A DNA stretch of 63,017 bases, taken from assembly GCA_905182905.1 (NCBI GenBank), contig CAJJDH010000014.1, forward strand, positions 1-63,017, read 5' to 3'. The position numbers were made by a program, and so were the translations under genes. A model generated the notes under the pieces. The model was not told the origin of the DNA. It searched no databases and saw only the letters and a list, made by a program, of their open reading frames with translations. The DNA comes from a marine gamma proteobacterium HTCC2089. GTDB lineage: Bacteria; Pseudomonadota; Gammaproteobacteria; Pseudomonadales; Azotimanducaceae. Of this stretch, positions 1 to 9,112 are shown in pieces; position 1 is the first letter of the stretch, and each line of letters starts with the position of its first letter.

Positions 1-300
1 GAGATATTTGGCGAGGCCAAGGGAGGGGGTGATTCCTATTATATTTTGACCCAAATCGTGCGAGGCGAATGGCCACATAAAAACCACATGTGTGAGAAAT
101 ACATTCTAGGGGTGGTCCCCACTTGCATAAACGTCAGCAAAGTTTTGGGTGTGGGTCTCTAGGGACCCGCAGTCTCGACCTTTTCCCCGCCAGTTTAGTT
201 TTAACGAGAAAGTTTTTGGGTACCAGAGCGGGTACTTTTGGGGAGATAACGCGAAAAAACCACATAACCTATTGATTAATATAAGTATTTGGAGATTAAA
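1..300. other. Left-edge region without a convincing gene
   Basis: No convincing protein gene is visible. It lies immediately downstream of the 3' end of the minus-strand tRNA-Ser, a favourite integration point for tyrosine-recombinase islands. Direct repeats of AAAAACCACAT occur at 79-89 and 255-265, and a GGGTAC pair lies at about 218-236. This resembles the arm-repeat architecture of an integrase attachment region, but no integrase gene is inside the window, so the idea is inference. Confidence 0.3.
79..265. repeat. Direct repeat pair AAAAACCACAT near tRNA-Ser
   Basis: The 11-base word AAAAACCACAT occurs at 79-89 and again at 255-265 in the same orientation, both within 225 bases of the tRNA-Ser 3' end. 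Between them lie two GGGTAC words about 12 bases apart. They could be integrase arm-type sites or chance repeats. Nothing else supports mobility. Confidence 0.3.
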
Positions 301-390
301 TGGCGGAGAGAGAGGGATTCGAACCCTCGAAGGTTTTAACACCTTACACGCTTTCCAAGCGTGCGCGATCGACCACTCTGCCACCTCTCC
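301..390 (-). tRNA. tRNA-Ser (anticodon GGA)
   Basis: Read on the minus strand, the gene starts GGAGAGGTGGCAGAGTGGTC and ends TCTCTCCGCCA, with the CCA tail encoded. The acceptor stem GGAGAGG pairs with TCTCTCC (one G-T pair). The T arm has the GGTTCGAATCC word. The anticodon loop CTTGGAAAG gives anticodon GGA, reading UCC and UCU serine codons. The long variable arm expected of tRNA-Ser lies between anticodon and T arms. It is 7 bases downstream of ffs and may be co-transcribed with it. Confidence 0.95.
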
Positions 391-397
391 TGAATAT

Positions 398-510
398 GGT
401 GGCAACCCACCCAGTCACATCTAAAGCCCGAAGCCGCTGTTACCGTTGCTCCCTTCCAGGCCTGGCGGAGTTCACAGCATATCGCCTCTAGAGGACCAAA
501 GTGGGTCACC
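398..510 (-). ncRNA. ffs: Signal recognition particle 4.5S RNA
   Basis: On the minus strand the segment carries the universal SRP domain IV signature: GCCAGGCCTGGAAGG followed by GAGCAACGGTAACAGC. The two ends, GGTGACCCAC and GTGGGTTGCCACC, are complementary and close the long rod-like hairpin. Length is about 113 bases, as in E. coli and Pseudomonas. The RNA binds Ffh and targets nascent membrane proteins to FtsY and SecYEG. Exact termini are set from the closing stem and may differ by a few bases. Confidence 0.93.
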
Positions 511-518
511 ATAGAGCG

Positions 519-550
519 AGGAATCTTAGAGGAAACCCTCTTAGATTCCT
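519..550. other. Strong hairpin between ffs and the acetyltransferase gene
   Basis: AGGAATCTTAGAGG (519-532) pairs with CCTCTTAGATTCCT (537-550) across a 4-base loop, with one mismatch in 14. No T-tract follows on either strand, so it is not a typical intrinsic terminator. It sits 9 bases upstream of the ffs 5' end and 57 bases upstream of the next plus-strand gene, where promoters for both would be expected. Its function is unknown. Confidence 0.55.
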
Positions 551-607
551 ACTGCAAAGGACAGTATTTCGGGTACTCTTGGCGAATTATTTGCTAGATG
601 AGCATCC

Positions 608-1330
608 ATGCGTAAAGACCATCGCCCGTATCGCCTTAAAGTACTCCAAGGCAAGCTTGAGGCCTTTTGGGTAAAACATTTTATTGCGCCTCAGTTAGAG
701 CGGATAGGTCATCACTCGATGATCATGAAACCTTGGTTTCTAAAAATTTATGGTAAAGAAATCAGCTTTGGCAAATCTGTCCACGTCATAACAGCAGCAG
801 ACAGAAACGTGCGTTTAACTACGTGGGAAATGAACGACCACCAAGGCCGTATTGATATACAAGACTATGTGCTGATTTGCCCCGGAGTACGCATCGACTC
901 GGCTCTATCTGTTGAGGTTGGTGCCAGCACTATGCTTGCTGCAGGCGCTTATATTACCGACGCAGATTGGCACGACATTTATGATCGTACGCAAGCCATT
1001 GGGCGCTCTGCGCCGGTCAAATTGGCGGCTAATGTTTGGGTAGGCGACGGTGCGACTATTTGTAAAGGAGTAAGCATAGGCGAGAACTCTGTTATTGGTG
1101 CCGGCTCTGTGGTGACCAGCAACATTCCCGCCAACGTTATCGCTGCTGGCAACCCAGCCCGGGTAATTAAGGAATTAGACCCGAGTGAGAAACTCACTAA
1201 GCGCGAGGATATGTTAGCTGACGGGCCAGAATTGGCTCTTCAGATGGATGGATTGGAACGTTGGATGCGCAAGGACAATACCTGGCTGAAGTGGTTTCGC
1301 GCATTGGTGGCACCAAGCAATCAGGATTAA
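608..1330 (+). CDS. Left-handed beta-helix (hexapeptide) acyltransferase
   Basis: A 240-residue protein of the hexapeptide-repeat acetyltransferase superfamily (WcaF, maltose/galactoside O-acetyltransferase group). Family members transfer an acetyl or acyl group from CoA to a sugar or related hydroxyl. Imperfect hexapeptide turns run from about residue 80 to 185, ending in the family-typical VIGAGSVVT stretch and GNPARVIK (181-188). His122 in DADWHD is the likely catalytic base. There is no signal peptide, so it should be cytoplasmic. The ATG at 608 has only a weak purine stretch upstream. No sugar-polymer genes lie nearby, so the acceptor is unknown. Confidence 0.85.
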   Translation: MRKDHRPYRLKVLQGKLEAFWVKHFIAPQLERIGHHSMIMKPWFLKIYGKEISFGKSVHVITAADRNVRLTTWEMNDHQGRIDIQDYVLICPGVRIDSALSVEVGASTMLAAGAYITDADWHDIYDRTQAIGRSAPVKLAANVWVGDGATICKGVSIGENSVIGAGSVVTSNIPANVIAAGNPARVIKELDPSEKLTKREDMLADGPELALQMDGLERWMRKDNTWLKWFRALVAPSNQD

Positions 1331-1369
1331 GACCACTGCGCCACTCAACTTAATCCATTGCGCGTAAAT

Positions 1370-2218
1370 CTACTGTCGCGGCATCCTAACATCGATTACG
1401 GGACATACTTCACTAGATCTAAACGGATTGATATCCAACCCTCCCCTGCGCTGAAAACGCCCATTCACTGACAAAAACGTTGGCTGACATCTGGCCATTA
1501 TATCGGCATATATCCTCTCTATCGTGGTTTCGTGGAAGGCCTGGTGGCTACGATAAGATACTAAGTACCCTAGAAGTCCAGCATGGTCTATAGCTTTACC
1601 CGTGTAGCGCACCATAACCGTGGCCCAATCTGGCTGCGCCGTTACAGGACACAGGCTGCGGAATAAATGCGTATACAGATGTTCGGTCACCACTTGAGGT
1701 GCACCACTCCTCAAACCTAGCAGCTCAGGCTCGCGCTGATACTCGGACAGCGCAACATCTAACTCATCCAAACACTGACCCTGCATGCTGGCCCACTGTG
1801 CAGCCAATTCATCAATAGGTATTAACTCAACAGCAACATCTCCATCAAATGCAGCGCTTAGATCTTGGTTTAACCTATCGCTGACAGCCTGTGCATCAAC
1901 AAATTGCGTCTGGGCGAAACCGTTCAGGTAAAGTTTCATTGACTTGCTCTCAACAATATTTGTCGTTGCGCAATCTACCGCTATCTTCAAGCCAGCCACT
2001 AACGGCTTACCCTTGGTATCCAGCCATGAGAACTCATAGCCGGTCCACAGATCCTTACCGAGCAATGCTAACCCTGAGTCTAAACCCACGGCCCCCCGCC
2101 CCTGATCACGCGGCATGGGGTGCAAAAGCTCAACCGAATACCCTTCTGCATAGTCGCCAGACAAACCTAACGGTCCGGTACTCAATGACTTTTCTTCGTC
2201 TGCGCTCACACAAAACAT
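1370..2218 (-). CDS. queF: NADPH-dependent 7-cyano-7-deazaguanine reductase QueF
   Basis: QueF reduces the nitrile of preQ0 to the aminomethyl group of preQ1 in queuosine biosynthesis. This is the long two-module form. Starting at the ATG at 2218 gives 282 residues, the length of E. coli QueF, and puts the nucleophile at Cys190 (RSLCPVT) and the partner Asp at 197 (QPDW), matching E. coli numbering. The ESKSMKLY substrate-binding motif is at about 90-97 and RRGGLDINP is near the end. The frame continues upstream to an ATG at 2326, but that adds 36 Cys-rich residues foreign to the family. It is divergent from the AGCS symporter gene. No other queuosine gene is seen here. Confidence 0.93.
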   Translation of the reverse strand: MFCVSADEEKSLSTGPLGLSGDYAEGYSVELLHPMPRDQGRGAVGLDSGLALLGKDLWTGYEFSWLDTKGKPLVAGLKIAVDCATTNIVESKSMKLYLNGFAQTQFVDAQAVSDRLNQDLSAAFDGDVAVELIPIDELAAQWASMQGQCLDELDVALSEYQREPELLGLRSGAPQVVTEHLYTHLFRSLCPVTAQPDWATVMVRYTGKAIDHAGLLGYLVSYRSHQAFHETTIERIYADIMARCQPTFLSVNGRFQRRGGLDINPFRSSEVCPVIDVRMPRQ

Positions 2219-2358
2219 CTCAATGGGTGGAAAGGTGCCTAGAATAGCCTCTGCACCAAGACTACAACAACCACAAAGCAGCCAAAAACAACGCGTATTT
2301 CTGGGTGCACCAACCGCGCTAAACATTTAGTCTTTGCTGCCTCGCTGTTTGGATTTTT

Positions 2359-3768
2359 ATGCTAGATACAATACACATCATTACAACGCGTTTCGCCGAC
2401 CTAGCATGGGGTCCGTGGCTTCTTTGGCTATTACTTGGCGGGGGTTTTTACTTCCTAGTTTTATCCCGGTTTACGCCGTTTCGCTACCTCAGACACGCCT
2501 TTGATCTAATCCGCGGCAAGTACGACAACCCTAATGACCCGGGCCATATCAATCATTTCAGTGCATTGTCTGCGGCGTTAGCTGGAACCATAGGCATGGG
2601 CAATATTGCTGGGGTTGCACTAGCTATCAAAATTGGCGGTCCTGGCGCTATTTTCTGGATGTGGATGACCGCAATACTCGGCATTGCTACCAAATTCTTC
2701 ACCTGCTCCTTAGCGGTAATGTATCGAGGCAAAGATGACGCTGGCGAACTACAGGGTGGACCAATGTATGTCATCCGCGAGGCTCTACCTAAGAACATGC
2801 ATTTTCTCGCCTACTTCTTTGCCATAGTTGCCATGATCGGCTGCTTACCTGTACTGCAAAGCAACCAGCTCATTCAAATTATTCGCGACCTTATCTTCAT
2901 TGATCAAGGCCTCCTAGCTATTGACGAAGACCCGTTCTACTTCAACTTATTCGCAGGTATGGCACTTGCCGCCATAGCAGGGTCGATCATATTTGGAGGA
3001 CTAAACAGAATCGCTAGAACAGCGACCATCATCGTGCCGTTTATGGCAGTAATTTACATCGGCACCGTTGCCGTAGCCTTGGGTCTAAATATTGACAAGG
3101 TACCCGCCGCTTTTGCCATGATCATAACCGATGCATTCACCGGTGAAGCTGCTGCGGGCGGCAGTGTTCTGGCTATGATGGTTTATGGTGTGCAGCGAGG
3201 TGCATTCAGCAATGAGGCTGGCATGGGTACAGAGTCGTTGGTCCACGGTGCGGTAAAAACCAGCGAACCTATCAGAGAAGGTTTGGTGGCAATGGTTGGG
3301 CCAATCATAGACACGCTTATTATATGTACTGCCACTGCCCTAATGATTCTAGTTGCTGGCACTTGGCAGAGTGCTGAGGCTCAGGGAGTCACACTCACTG
3401 CCAGTGCTTTCACGCAGTTACTAGGTCCTATCGGCACAGGTATCATATTCCTCAGCGTGGTGAGCTTTGCTACAACCACACTCTTTACCTATTCGTTTTA
3501 TGGCTCCCAATGCGCCAGTTTTGTATTTGGTACCCGCTACAAAAATGCTTACCGCTTTGTCTTTGTTGCTTCCATAGTTTTGATCGCAGTGATTTCAATA
3601 GACGCAGCTGTGGGCCTTATAGACGGATCATTTGCACTTATGGCTATACCAACAATGGTCTCTGCCATTTGGCTTGCGCCGAAGGTGGTTGAGGCCGCCA
3701 AAACCTATCTTAATAAGGTCGACCAAAATATCCACAACATGCCAGTGGACACCACAGGCGACAGCTAG
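2359..3768 (+). CDS. AGCS-family Na+/alanine or glycine symporter
   Basis: A 469-residue polytopic inner-membrane protein of the alanine/glycine:cation symporter family (AgcS/DagA type), with roughly ten hydrophobic segments. The early GTIGMGNIAGVA stretch and the GAFSNEAGMGTES stretch at about residues 280-290 are the family signatures. Members usually co-transport small amino acids with Na+. It is followed after only 12 bases by the alkylsulfatase gene, so the two are likely one transcript and the substrate might be something other than alanine. Substrate assignment from sequence is not possible. Confidence 0.9.
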   Translation: MLDTIHIITTRFADLAWGPWLLWLLLGGGFYFLVLSRFTPFRYLRHAFDLIRGKYDNPNDPGHINHFSALSAALAGTIGMGNIAGVALAIKIGGPGAIFWMWMTAILGIATKFFTCSLAVMYRGKDDAGELQGGPMYVIREALPKNMHFLAYFFAIVAMIGCLPVLQSNQLIQIIRDLIFIDQGLLAIDEDPFYFNLFAGMALAAIAGSIIFGGLNRIARTATIIVPFMAVIYIGTVAVALGLNIDKVPAAFAMIITDAFTGEAAAGGSVLAMMVYGVQRGAFSNEAGMGTESLVHGAVKTSEPIREGLVAMVGPIIDTLIICTATALMILVAGTWQSAEAQGVTLTASAFTQLLGPIGTGIIFLSVVSFATTTLFTYSFYGSQCASFVFGTRYKNAYRFVFVASIVLIAVISIDAAVGLIDGSFALMAIPTMVSAIWLAPKVVEAAKTYLNKVDQNIHNMPVDTTGDS

Positions 3769-3780
3769 CGAGAGATTTCT

Positions 3781-5706
3781 ATGGCTTATAAACCCCTTCC
3801 CAATGATCTTGCAGAACCCAAACCAGCCACTGCACATACACAGGCAGCCCAGGAAAAGGTCAAAGCCAGCTTAGACTTTAGTAACACAAGAAGTTTTGCG
3901 GATGCGCAAAAAGGCTTCATCGCAACCCTTGAGCCACTCACACTAAAGAACGCCGATGGGCGCATTACTTTTGATCTAGCGCAGATGGGCTTTTTAAATG
4001 CAGAAGCGCCTGCAACGGTCAACCCAAGCTTATGGCGACAGTCCCAGCTAAACGCACAACATAATGGTCTGTATGAAGTAGTAGACGGCATCTACCAAGT
4101 TAGATCTTTCGACATCGCCAACATGACCCTCATCCGCGCCAATACGGGTTGGATTATCATCGATCCGCTTACTTCCACTGAGTCCTCGGCGGCCGCTCTA
4201 GCCTTGGCAAACGAACACTTAGGTGAAAGACCCGTTGTTGCCGTGCTGATTACCCACAGCCACGCAGATCACTTTGCCGGTGTACTGGGTGTAGTGCACC
4301 CAGCACAAGTAAGCTCTGGGGAAGTACCGCTTATAGCACCAGAAGACTTTGTTAATGAATCGCTAAACGAAAACGTGCTAGCCGGCAACGCCATGAATCG
4401 GCGCGCAACCTATATGTATGGCAATCTACTGCCAGCATCTGCTACCGGTTACGTTACCACCGGTTTAGGCGCTGCTGTCTCTATGGGCAGTACCGGCTTT
4501 ATAGTACCCTCAGACTTTATACGAAAGACTGGCGAAACACGCACAATAGACGGCGTTGAAATCGAATTTCAAATGACTCCAGGCACCGAAGCCCCTGCTG
4601 AATTTGTTTTTTACCTACCCGCCTTCAAAGCTCTGTGCATGGCGGAAATCACCTCTCACCACCTGCACAATGTCTACACGCCCCGCGGCGCACAAGTGCG
4701 AGATGCTTTGGAGTGGGCGAGTCAAATCAATGAATCCATAGATCTCTTTGGTCATCGCATAGATGTTCAATTCGCCTCACACCATTGGCCTATTTGGGGT
4801 CAAAAAGACGCGGTGGAATATTTAGAGAAACAAAGAGACCTATATAAATACATACATGACCAGACATTGCGCCTGGCAAACAAAGGTTATACCAAAGAGG
4901 AAATCGCTGAACAGGTCCACTTACCCCACAGTCTTGGCAAAGAGTTCTATAACCGCGACTACTACGGCACAGTGCACCATAACTGCCGCGCTGTTTACGT
5001 TAAATACCTAGGTTTCTTCGATGGCAATCCAGCCACGCTTTATCAACTTCCACCCGTCGAGCAAGCTAACCGCTATATGGACTTCATGGGTGGCGCAGAT
5101 GCCGTGGTAGAAAAAGCAGCAGCTTCTTTTGCAGCTGGCGACTATCGCTGGGTTGCAGAGGTGCTCAACCACGTTGTGATGTCGGACCCAGATCACATTG
5201 CCGGCCGTGCATTATTAGCTGACACCCTTGAACAGCTAGGCTATCAATCTGAATCAGCTCCTTGGCGCAACTTCTACCTGTGCGGTGCATTAGAACTAAG
5301 GCAGGGGTTACCTGAAACCAAAGCTTTCCAAGCCAGTGGCGGCATTGCAGCGGGCATGCCGTTAGAAAATTTCTTCCAGACATTGGCAGTTAGACTTTTA
5401 CCCAGCGCAGTAGATGAACTAAACGTCAGCATATTGCTGAACCTGACCGATGCACAGGATAACTACACCATTGCTATTAAGCACAGTGTTCTAAACTACT
5501 TCAAAAACAAAAACACTAGGCCAGATACCACATTGAAAATTTCTTCTACTGACTTCAAGAGACTAATCATGGGGTTGGTAGACGGGCCCACACTGATGTC
5601 CGAGAACAAGCTGGAGATTAGCGGCGACTTGCAGGTAATGCTGAACTTCTCACAACTGTTTGATCAGTTCCCAAGGCGTTTCCCGCTGGTTACACCCAGA
5701 AGCTAA
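3781..5706 (+). CDS. Alkyl sulfatase (SdsA1-type metallo-beta-lactamase fold)
   Basis: A 641-residue zinc-dependent alkylsulfatase of the SdsA1/BDS1 family, which hydrolyses primary or secondary alkyl sulfate esters to alcohol and sulfate. The metal motif THSHADH is at residues 158-164. Further family landmarks are MAEITSHHLHN and SHHWPIWG. A dimerisation region follows, and the C-terminal 120 residues or so look like the SCP2-type domain of the family. No signal peptide is visible, so it may act in the cytoplasm, whereas several characterised members are exported. It shares a transcript with the symporter upstream (12-base gap). Confidence 0.9.
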   Translation: MAYKPLPNDLAEPKPATAHTQAAQEKVKASLDFSNTRSFADAQKGFIATLEPLTLKNADGRITFDLAQMGFLNAEAPATVNPSLWRQSQLNAQHNGLYEVVDGIYQVRSFDIANMTLIRANTGWIIIDPLTSTESSAAALALANEHLGERPVVAVLITHSHADHFAGVLGVVHPAQVSSGEVPLIAPEDFVNESLNENVLAGNAMNRRATYMYGNLLPASATGYVTTGLGAAVSMGSTGFIVPSDFIRKTGETRTIDGVEIEFQMTPGTEAPAEFVFYLPAFKALCMAEITSHHLHNVYTPRGAQVRDALEWASQINESIDLFGHRIDVQFASHHWPIWGQKDAVEYLEKQRDLYKYIHDQTLRLANKGYTKEEIAEQVHLPHSLGKEFYNRDYYGTVHHNCRAVYVKYLGFFDGNPATLYQLPPVEQANRYMDFMGGADAVVEKAAASFAAGDYRWVAEVLNHVVMSDPDHIAGRALLADTLEQLGYQSESAPWRNFYLCGALELRQGLPETKAFQASGGIAAGMPLENFFQTLAVRLLPSAVDELNVSILLNLTDAQDNYTIAIKHSVLNYFKNKNTRPDTTLKISSTDFKRLIMGLVDGPTLMSENKLEISGDLQVMLNFSQLFDQFPRRFPLVTPRS

Positions 5707-5775
5707 TACTTATCAAAGTCGGTTACCCTCAACCGGCTTAAACTGTAGCCATTAATCATATTGGAAGATCTCGAA

Positions 5776-7692
5776 TTAATTAGTCTCGGGATCTTTTGAA
5801 AAGACAATAAAATTTGCCAACATGCCAAGGCCTACCAAGACAGCGCCGAGCATCAAATGATCAGCATTCGCTGGCGCCTCCGGCCACGCAATGCCCATGT
5901 AAGGTAGCGCAATTAAAAGTCCCCCTACAGCTAATGCTATGCGTACAGAAAAATGCTTCAGCCTACCGTAACCCGACAGAAACCCTTGCAGACCACCACA
6001 AATCAACCAAACTCCGAGCAAAGCTTCAAACACCACTTGCATAGACGACAACGTATCTGACTTCAAAATAAAGGCGGTATCCAGCACAAAGATAAATGGA
6101 ATCGCATAGATCACGCTGCCCATCGTCATTGCAGCAAACCCTGTCTTCAACGGATTAGCCTCGGCAATAGATGCAGCGGCATAGGCGCCAAGAGCCACCG
6201 GCGGCGTAATGTATGAAAGCATCGCCCAATAAAGAATAAACAAATGTACGCTTAGCGGATCCAAATCCTGACTCACCAGCGCCGGAGCTAAAACTACTGC
6301 TAGGAAAATATACGCAGCCGTTACCGTCATACCTATACCCAAGACAAAACTTGTCATCGCACCCATAAGCAATAATAAGCCCACATCGTCGCCAGCAATA
6401 CTCAACAGGTCATTCACTAACGTACCACTTAAGCCGGTCATAGACAGCGAACCCACAATCAGTCCCACTCCGGCTAACACCACCACCAATTCGATCAGCA
6501 ATTTGCCCACACTGTAGAGTAAATCTAGACCACCCTGCAGCGTGAGACGATTGGTTTTAGAGATCTGATTGAGTACTAACAAAACTGCGGTTGCGTAATA
6601 GGGTGCGATAGATTCTCGCTGCAAAAAAATTAACAGGAATATCAGCAGCGCAAATGCACCCATATAAAACCAACCTTCTACTAAGGTCTTTCTGATACTG
6701 GGAATATCTTCGCTGGCTAAGCCTTGCAGATTGTTACGCCCGGCATAGGCATCAATCTGCATATAAAGACTGACAAAATACAAAAGCGCAGGTAACGCGG
6801 CTGCAATGGCTACATCGATATAGGCAATATCCAGAAGGGTTGCCATAACAAATGCCGTTGATCCCATAATGGGTGGCAGCAGAACACCGCCAGTTGAAGC
6901 ACATGCCTCCACCCCACCCGCCACATGTGGCGCCATACCCGCTTTACGCATTGCGGGAATAGTCAGCTGGCCGGTAGTCAAAACATTAGTCACAACACTG
7001 CCGCTCATTGAACCCATTAAGCCGCTTGAAACGATGGCAACTTTGGCTGGGCCACCGCGCTGCTTGCCTAACAACGCAAAAGCTAGATCAAGAAAGAACT
7101 TGCCACCACCGGTATGTTGCAAGACCACGCCAAAGACAACAAAGCCGATAACCAAATTTGCGAATGCGCGAAAAGGGAGGCCAAATATGCTTTCAATAGA
7201 CAACACATGATAAGCAGCCGCCTCACCCCAAGTCGCAGGTAAGCCGCTCAATGGCCCGGGCATGTACTCAGTAACAATTGGCAGTATCGAGAAGAAACCA
7301 GCAATCAAACACAAAGGCCAACCTGCCGCCCTGCGCAATGCTTCAAGCAATATTACCCACAATGCCAGTGATGCATATATCGCGTATTCAGGTGCCGCAA
7401 ATTCCCAAGCTTCATCCAAAGCTTGTTCCGCGGTAACAAAAAATAGAGCCAAAATACCAATAGCAATGGCGACCAAGGGCCAATCTATCCAAGGCTTAGA
7501 TGGAAAGGTGATATATGCCCAAGGCGCTAACAAGGCGAGTAAGGCATAAAAATACTGCGTCTCAACCTGAACAAGAAAACCAAGCCACTGCTCACCACCA
7601 AATAGGCGCAGGGTATCCATGGCTAAGACCAACGCTATCAGCGCCAGGCCAGCTACTAGAGATCGAATAAACGGGTGGGGCTGGACTGCCAT
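5776..7692 (-). CDS. TRAP transporter permease, fused small and large subunits
   Basis: A 638-residue polytopic protein of the fused DctQM type, typical of TAXI-TRAP systems. It would form the membrane part of an ion-driven uptake system using an extracytoplasmic binding protein. About 16 hydrophobic segments are visible. Landmarks are GLMGSMSGSVVTNVLTTG and the GVEACASTGGVLLPPIMGSTAF stretch, both characteristic of large TRAP subunits. The last 120 residues add further membrane segments. It lies 56 bases downstream of the TAXI binding protein and should be co-transcribed with it. The substrate is unknown. Confidence 0.92.
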   Translation of the reverse strand: MAVQPHPFIRSLVAGLALIALVLAMDTLRLFGGEQWLGFLVQVETQYFYALLALLAPWAYITFPSKPWIDWPLVAIAIGILALFFVTAEQALDEAWEFAAPEYAIYASLALWVILLEALRRAAGWPLCLIAGFFSILPIVTEYMPGPLSGLPATWGEAAAYHVLSIESIFGLPFRAFANLVIGFVVFGVVLQHTGGGKFFLDLAFALLGKQRGGPAKVAIVSSGLMGSMSGSVVTNVLTTGQLTIPAMRKAGMAPHVAGGVEACASTGGVLLPPIMGSTAFVMATLLDIAYIDVAIAAALPALLYFVSLYMQIDAYAGRNNLQGLASEDIPSIRKTLVEGWFYMGAFALLIFLLIFLQRESIAPYYATAVLLVLNQISKTNRLTLQGGLDLLYSVGKLLIELVVVLAGVGLIVGSLSMTGLSGTLVNDLLSIAGDDVGLLLLMGAMTSFVLGIGMTVTAAYIFLAVVLAPALVSQDLDPLSVHLFILYWAMLSYITPPVALGAYAAASIAEANPLKTGFAAMTMGSVIYAIPFIFVLDTAFILKSDTLSSMQVVFEALLGVWLICGGLQGFLSGYGRLKHFSVRIALAVGGLLIALPYMGIAWPEAPANADHLMLGAVLVGLGMLANFIVFSKDPETN

Positions 7693-7748
7693 CGGATGTT
7701 CCTATGTCGCCTTAAACAATTGAAAAACTGAACAAAGTAGCAAAATAC

Positions 7749-8912
7749 CTAGCGCCATATTGGATCAAAACCATTGGCATCAAGTGCCATAATCCGGGCC
7801 TCAAGCCAGGCATCCGCAAAACCCTCTTTACCCTGATAACGGGTCTTATGTACCTGCCATGCTTGGGCAAGTACGTCTTGTCTGTGTATCAGGCGGTCGT
7901 TGTGGGCTTGGGTAGCATCATCCCAAACGCCAATAGACTTGAAGTAACGTACCGAGCCTTCATGAAATGGCACAACCCAGCGAAATACCTGCCTATCCAT
8001 TGCCCACCCAATGCCACCTGGATCTGCATCTTTATACTCGTCATAGTGAATATGAATAACCTTGGCTAAATCATGGACCAAGTCTGCATCGCGATCAGCC
8101 AATGTAATCAATATGGGGTACGGGTATGTTGCGCCTTCGTGCGGGTTCGTCACGGAAATACCAGCACCACGAGTAGCCACATGAGGTTTAAAGAACGGGA
8201 CTATTTTTTTCATCCGCGCCCAACATTCCGGATCATCATGAGGTGCAGGCGGCCAAAATATACCGCGAGGCGAGGCCTCTAGCTTACGCGTTGGACCCGA
8301 AACAGTTGTTGCATAGGCGGCGTCCACTTGATCATTTACAACGCCAGTCCACATGGCGCTATAACCGGGAAAATCAACGCGTTTAACATCGTCCCAAGTT
8401 AATCCACCGCAGGCTAAGTATGCTTGTGTGGTTACGTTGAGTGCAGGTGCCCCGCGTACGTATGGCACGCGCTTGCCGCGAAGGTCTGCATAGCTCTTTA
8501 TACCCAAGTCCGCAGCCACGCCTAACGCTTGGTTACTTTCGCCATTAGAGGCCATAACAATACGCAGTGGCATTGGTCCCCACTGTTTTTCTGCAAACTG
8601 AAAAACACCCTCTTGAGCAAAATAAGTCGCCACGCCGTTGGCAGAGAATTGCACACGACCACGCTGCAATGGCAGCAAGCGAGAAACATCATTCTTACCG
8701 GGGAGCACACGTAGGTTAGTGTTGTAATGATCTTTCAGCACTTTACCTATAGCAACAGCTTGGTTATATCCGGTGGTGCCTAGGTTATACGCACTCCAAG
8801 CCATAGTAGTGGGGAACTCAACGGCGTCTTCGGTTTGCTCGGCCACCGTCCAAGAAGCATTCAGACTACCGGCAAGCAAAAGTGTCCACATCAATATTTT
8901 TACAAAACTCAA
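7749..8912 (-). CDS. TAXI-family TRAP transporter solute-binding protein
   Basis: A 387-residue periplasmic binding protein of the TAXI family, partner of the fused permease encoded just downstream. A signal peptide (hydrophobic core MWTLLLAGSLNA, probable cleavage after TVA) occupies about residues 1-24. The NLGTTGYNQAVAIGKVL stretch and the RGRVQFSANG region are family-like. The start is taken as TTG at 8912 because AAGGGGAATAGG lies just upstream; the ATG at 8891 has no such site. The protein is longer than many TAXI proteins. Substrates known for TAXI systems are mostly organic acids; here the substrate is unknown. Confidence 0.9.
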   Translation of the reverse strand: MSFVKILMWTLLLAGSLNASWTVAEQTEDAVEFPTTMAWSAYNLGTTGYNQAVAIGKVLKDHYNTNLRVLPGKNDVSRLLPLQRGRVQFSANGVATYFAQEGVFQFAEKQWGPMPLRIVMASNGESNQALGVAADLGIKSYADLRGKRVPYVRGAPALNVTTQAYLACGGLTWDDVKRVDFPGYSAMWTGVVNDQVDAAYATTVSGPTRKLEASPRGIFWPPAPHDDPECWARMKKIVPFFKPHVATRGAGISVTNPHEGATYPYPILITLADRDADLVHDLAKVIHIHYDEYKDADPGGIGWAMDRQVFRWVVPFHEGSVRYFKSIGVWDDATQAHNDRLIHRQDVLAQAWQVHKTRYQGKEGFADAWLEARIMALDANGFDPIWR

Positions 8913-9112
8913 CCTATTCCCCTTCCCTTTTTAACAAGTGCCTAGCGCTACGGCCAAAGACTAAAACGCGCTAGCCCGCAATGATAACAGCCATTAGGTG
9001 TAGCAATGTAGACAACATGCAATCCAGGGCTAAATCAGATTACAAAAACCACCCAAATTAAGGTAATACTAGGTTTCAATATCACCATTCGACAATTTGG
9101 GGAGCAAATAAA

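Noticed and set aside
1..78. Open minus-strand frame from an ATG at 78 running off the left edge
   Set aside because: Only 26 codons are visible, there is no ribosome site and no recognisable motif.
106..491. Three overlapping open frames of 63-99 codons
   Set aside because: They cover the tRNA-Ser and ffs genes on either strand and have no protein-like character.
3781..5706. Metallo-beta-lactamase (antibiotic resistance)
   Set aside because: The HxHxDH motif is present, but the length, SHHWP motif and C-terminal domain fit alkylsulfatases.
5720..5735. CGGTT/AACCG hairpin between the alkylsulfatase and TRAP genes
   Set aside because: The stem has only 5 base pairs and no T-tract follows; too weak to call a terminator.
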